Shown here: positions 14,030 to 14,074 of the stretch, piece after piece
Position numbering within the stretch: position 1 is the first letter of the stretch
How the letters are laid out: the number at the start of each line of letters is the position of its first letter
Source: Multifurca ochricompacta
Lineage: Eukaryota > Basidiomycota > Agaricomycetes > Russulales > Russulaceae
Direction: 5' to 3'
Assembly: GCA_022496185.1 (NCBI GenBank)
Contig: WTXG01000555.1
Location: 1-14,074, forward strand
Length of the DNA: 14,074 nucleotides
Notes under the pieces: model-generated
The model's database searches: none
What the model was told of the DNA's origin: nothing
Seen by the model: only the letters and a program-made list of their open reading frames with translations
Translations under genes and position numbers: made by a program

Positions 14030-14040
14030 AAGTCGAGTCT
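14030..14040 (+). promoter_or_regulatory. Putative self-priming primer binding site
   Basis: AAGTCGAGTCT, two bases after the CA end of LTR3. It pairs over 11 positions, ten standard pairs and one G-U, with AGACTTGACTT in the LTR, which lies at the predicted transcript start. In the Tf1/sushi group of chromoviruses the first 11 nt of the transcript act as the primer in this way. No tRNA match is evident. Confidence 0.6.
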
Positions 14041-14074
14041 CTCACAGTGGCTTCCAGCCGCAGTCAGACCCTCT

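Larger units (their letters stand above)
13460..14074 (+). mobile_element. Third Ty3/gypsy element (5' end)
   Basis: LTR3 followed by a primer site and 34 bases of leader at the window edge. There is no polypurine tract to its left and a primer site to its right, so this is the 5' end of an element running out of the window to the right. No coding sequence is visible yet. Confidence 0.8.

Overview
The window looks like a transposon graveyard from a filamentous fungus, most likely a basidiomycete (Agaricomycetes). That assignment rests on the style of the chromodomain-bearing Ty3/gypsy and Ty1/copia polyproteins and on the absence of prokaryotic features. It is an inference, not a database match. 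I see no host gene. Every recognisable reading frame belongs to a mobile element, and all but one (the copia gag) are broken.

Layout. Positions 1-3588 are the 3' part of a badly frameshifted Ty3/gypsy chromovirus (copy 1, + strand): RNase H remnant, integrase, chromodomain, a 3' ORF with Cys/His clusters, polypurine tract and LTR1. Positions 3589-6349 are the 3' part of a second, diverged member of the same family (copy 2, + strand), starting inside integrase exactly where LTR1 ends and finishing with LTR2. Positions 6350-10852 are a Ty1/copia element on the - strand: truncated reverse transcriptase, integrase, protease, intact gag, long leader, a primer site matching the initiator-tRNA-Met anticodon arm, and its 5' LTR (LTR-A). 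Positions 10920-12122 are a non-autonomous hAT-like DNA transposon with 17-bp terminal inverted repeats and a perfect 8-bp target duplication. It contains a 56-bp minisatellite and a tRNA-like repeat. A second copy of the tRNA-like repeat lies just outside it, inverted (12131-12300). Positions 12662-13459 are the 3' LTR (LTR-B) and a scrap of internal sequence from a second copia element (- strand). Positions 13460-14074 are the 5' LTR (LTR3) and primer site of a third gypsy element that leaves the window.

How it fits together. The junctions read as a nest. Copy 2 sits in the copia reverse transcriptase gene, copy 1 sits in the copy 2 integrase gene, and the missing left halves should lie upstream of this window. 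LTR3 sits in the internal region of the second copia remnant.

The most interesting points are three. First, a roughly 397-codon ORF lies 3' of the gypsy chromodomain, with four Cys/His clusters of zinc-knuckle type that are conserved in layout between two diverged copies. Second, there is evidence that this gypsy family self-primes: an 11-nt primer site is complementary to the predicted start of its own transcript. Third, several stop codons differ between the copies by CGA/TGA or TGG/TGA, as expected from decay of methylated cytosine.
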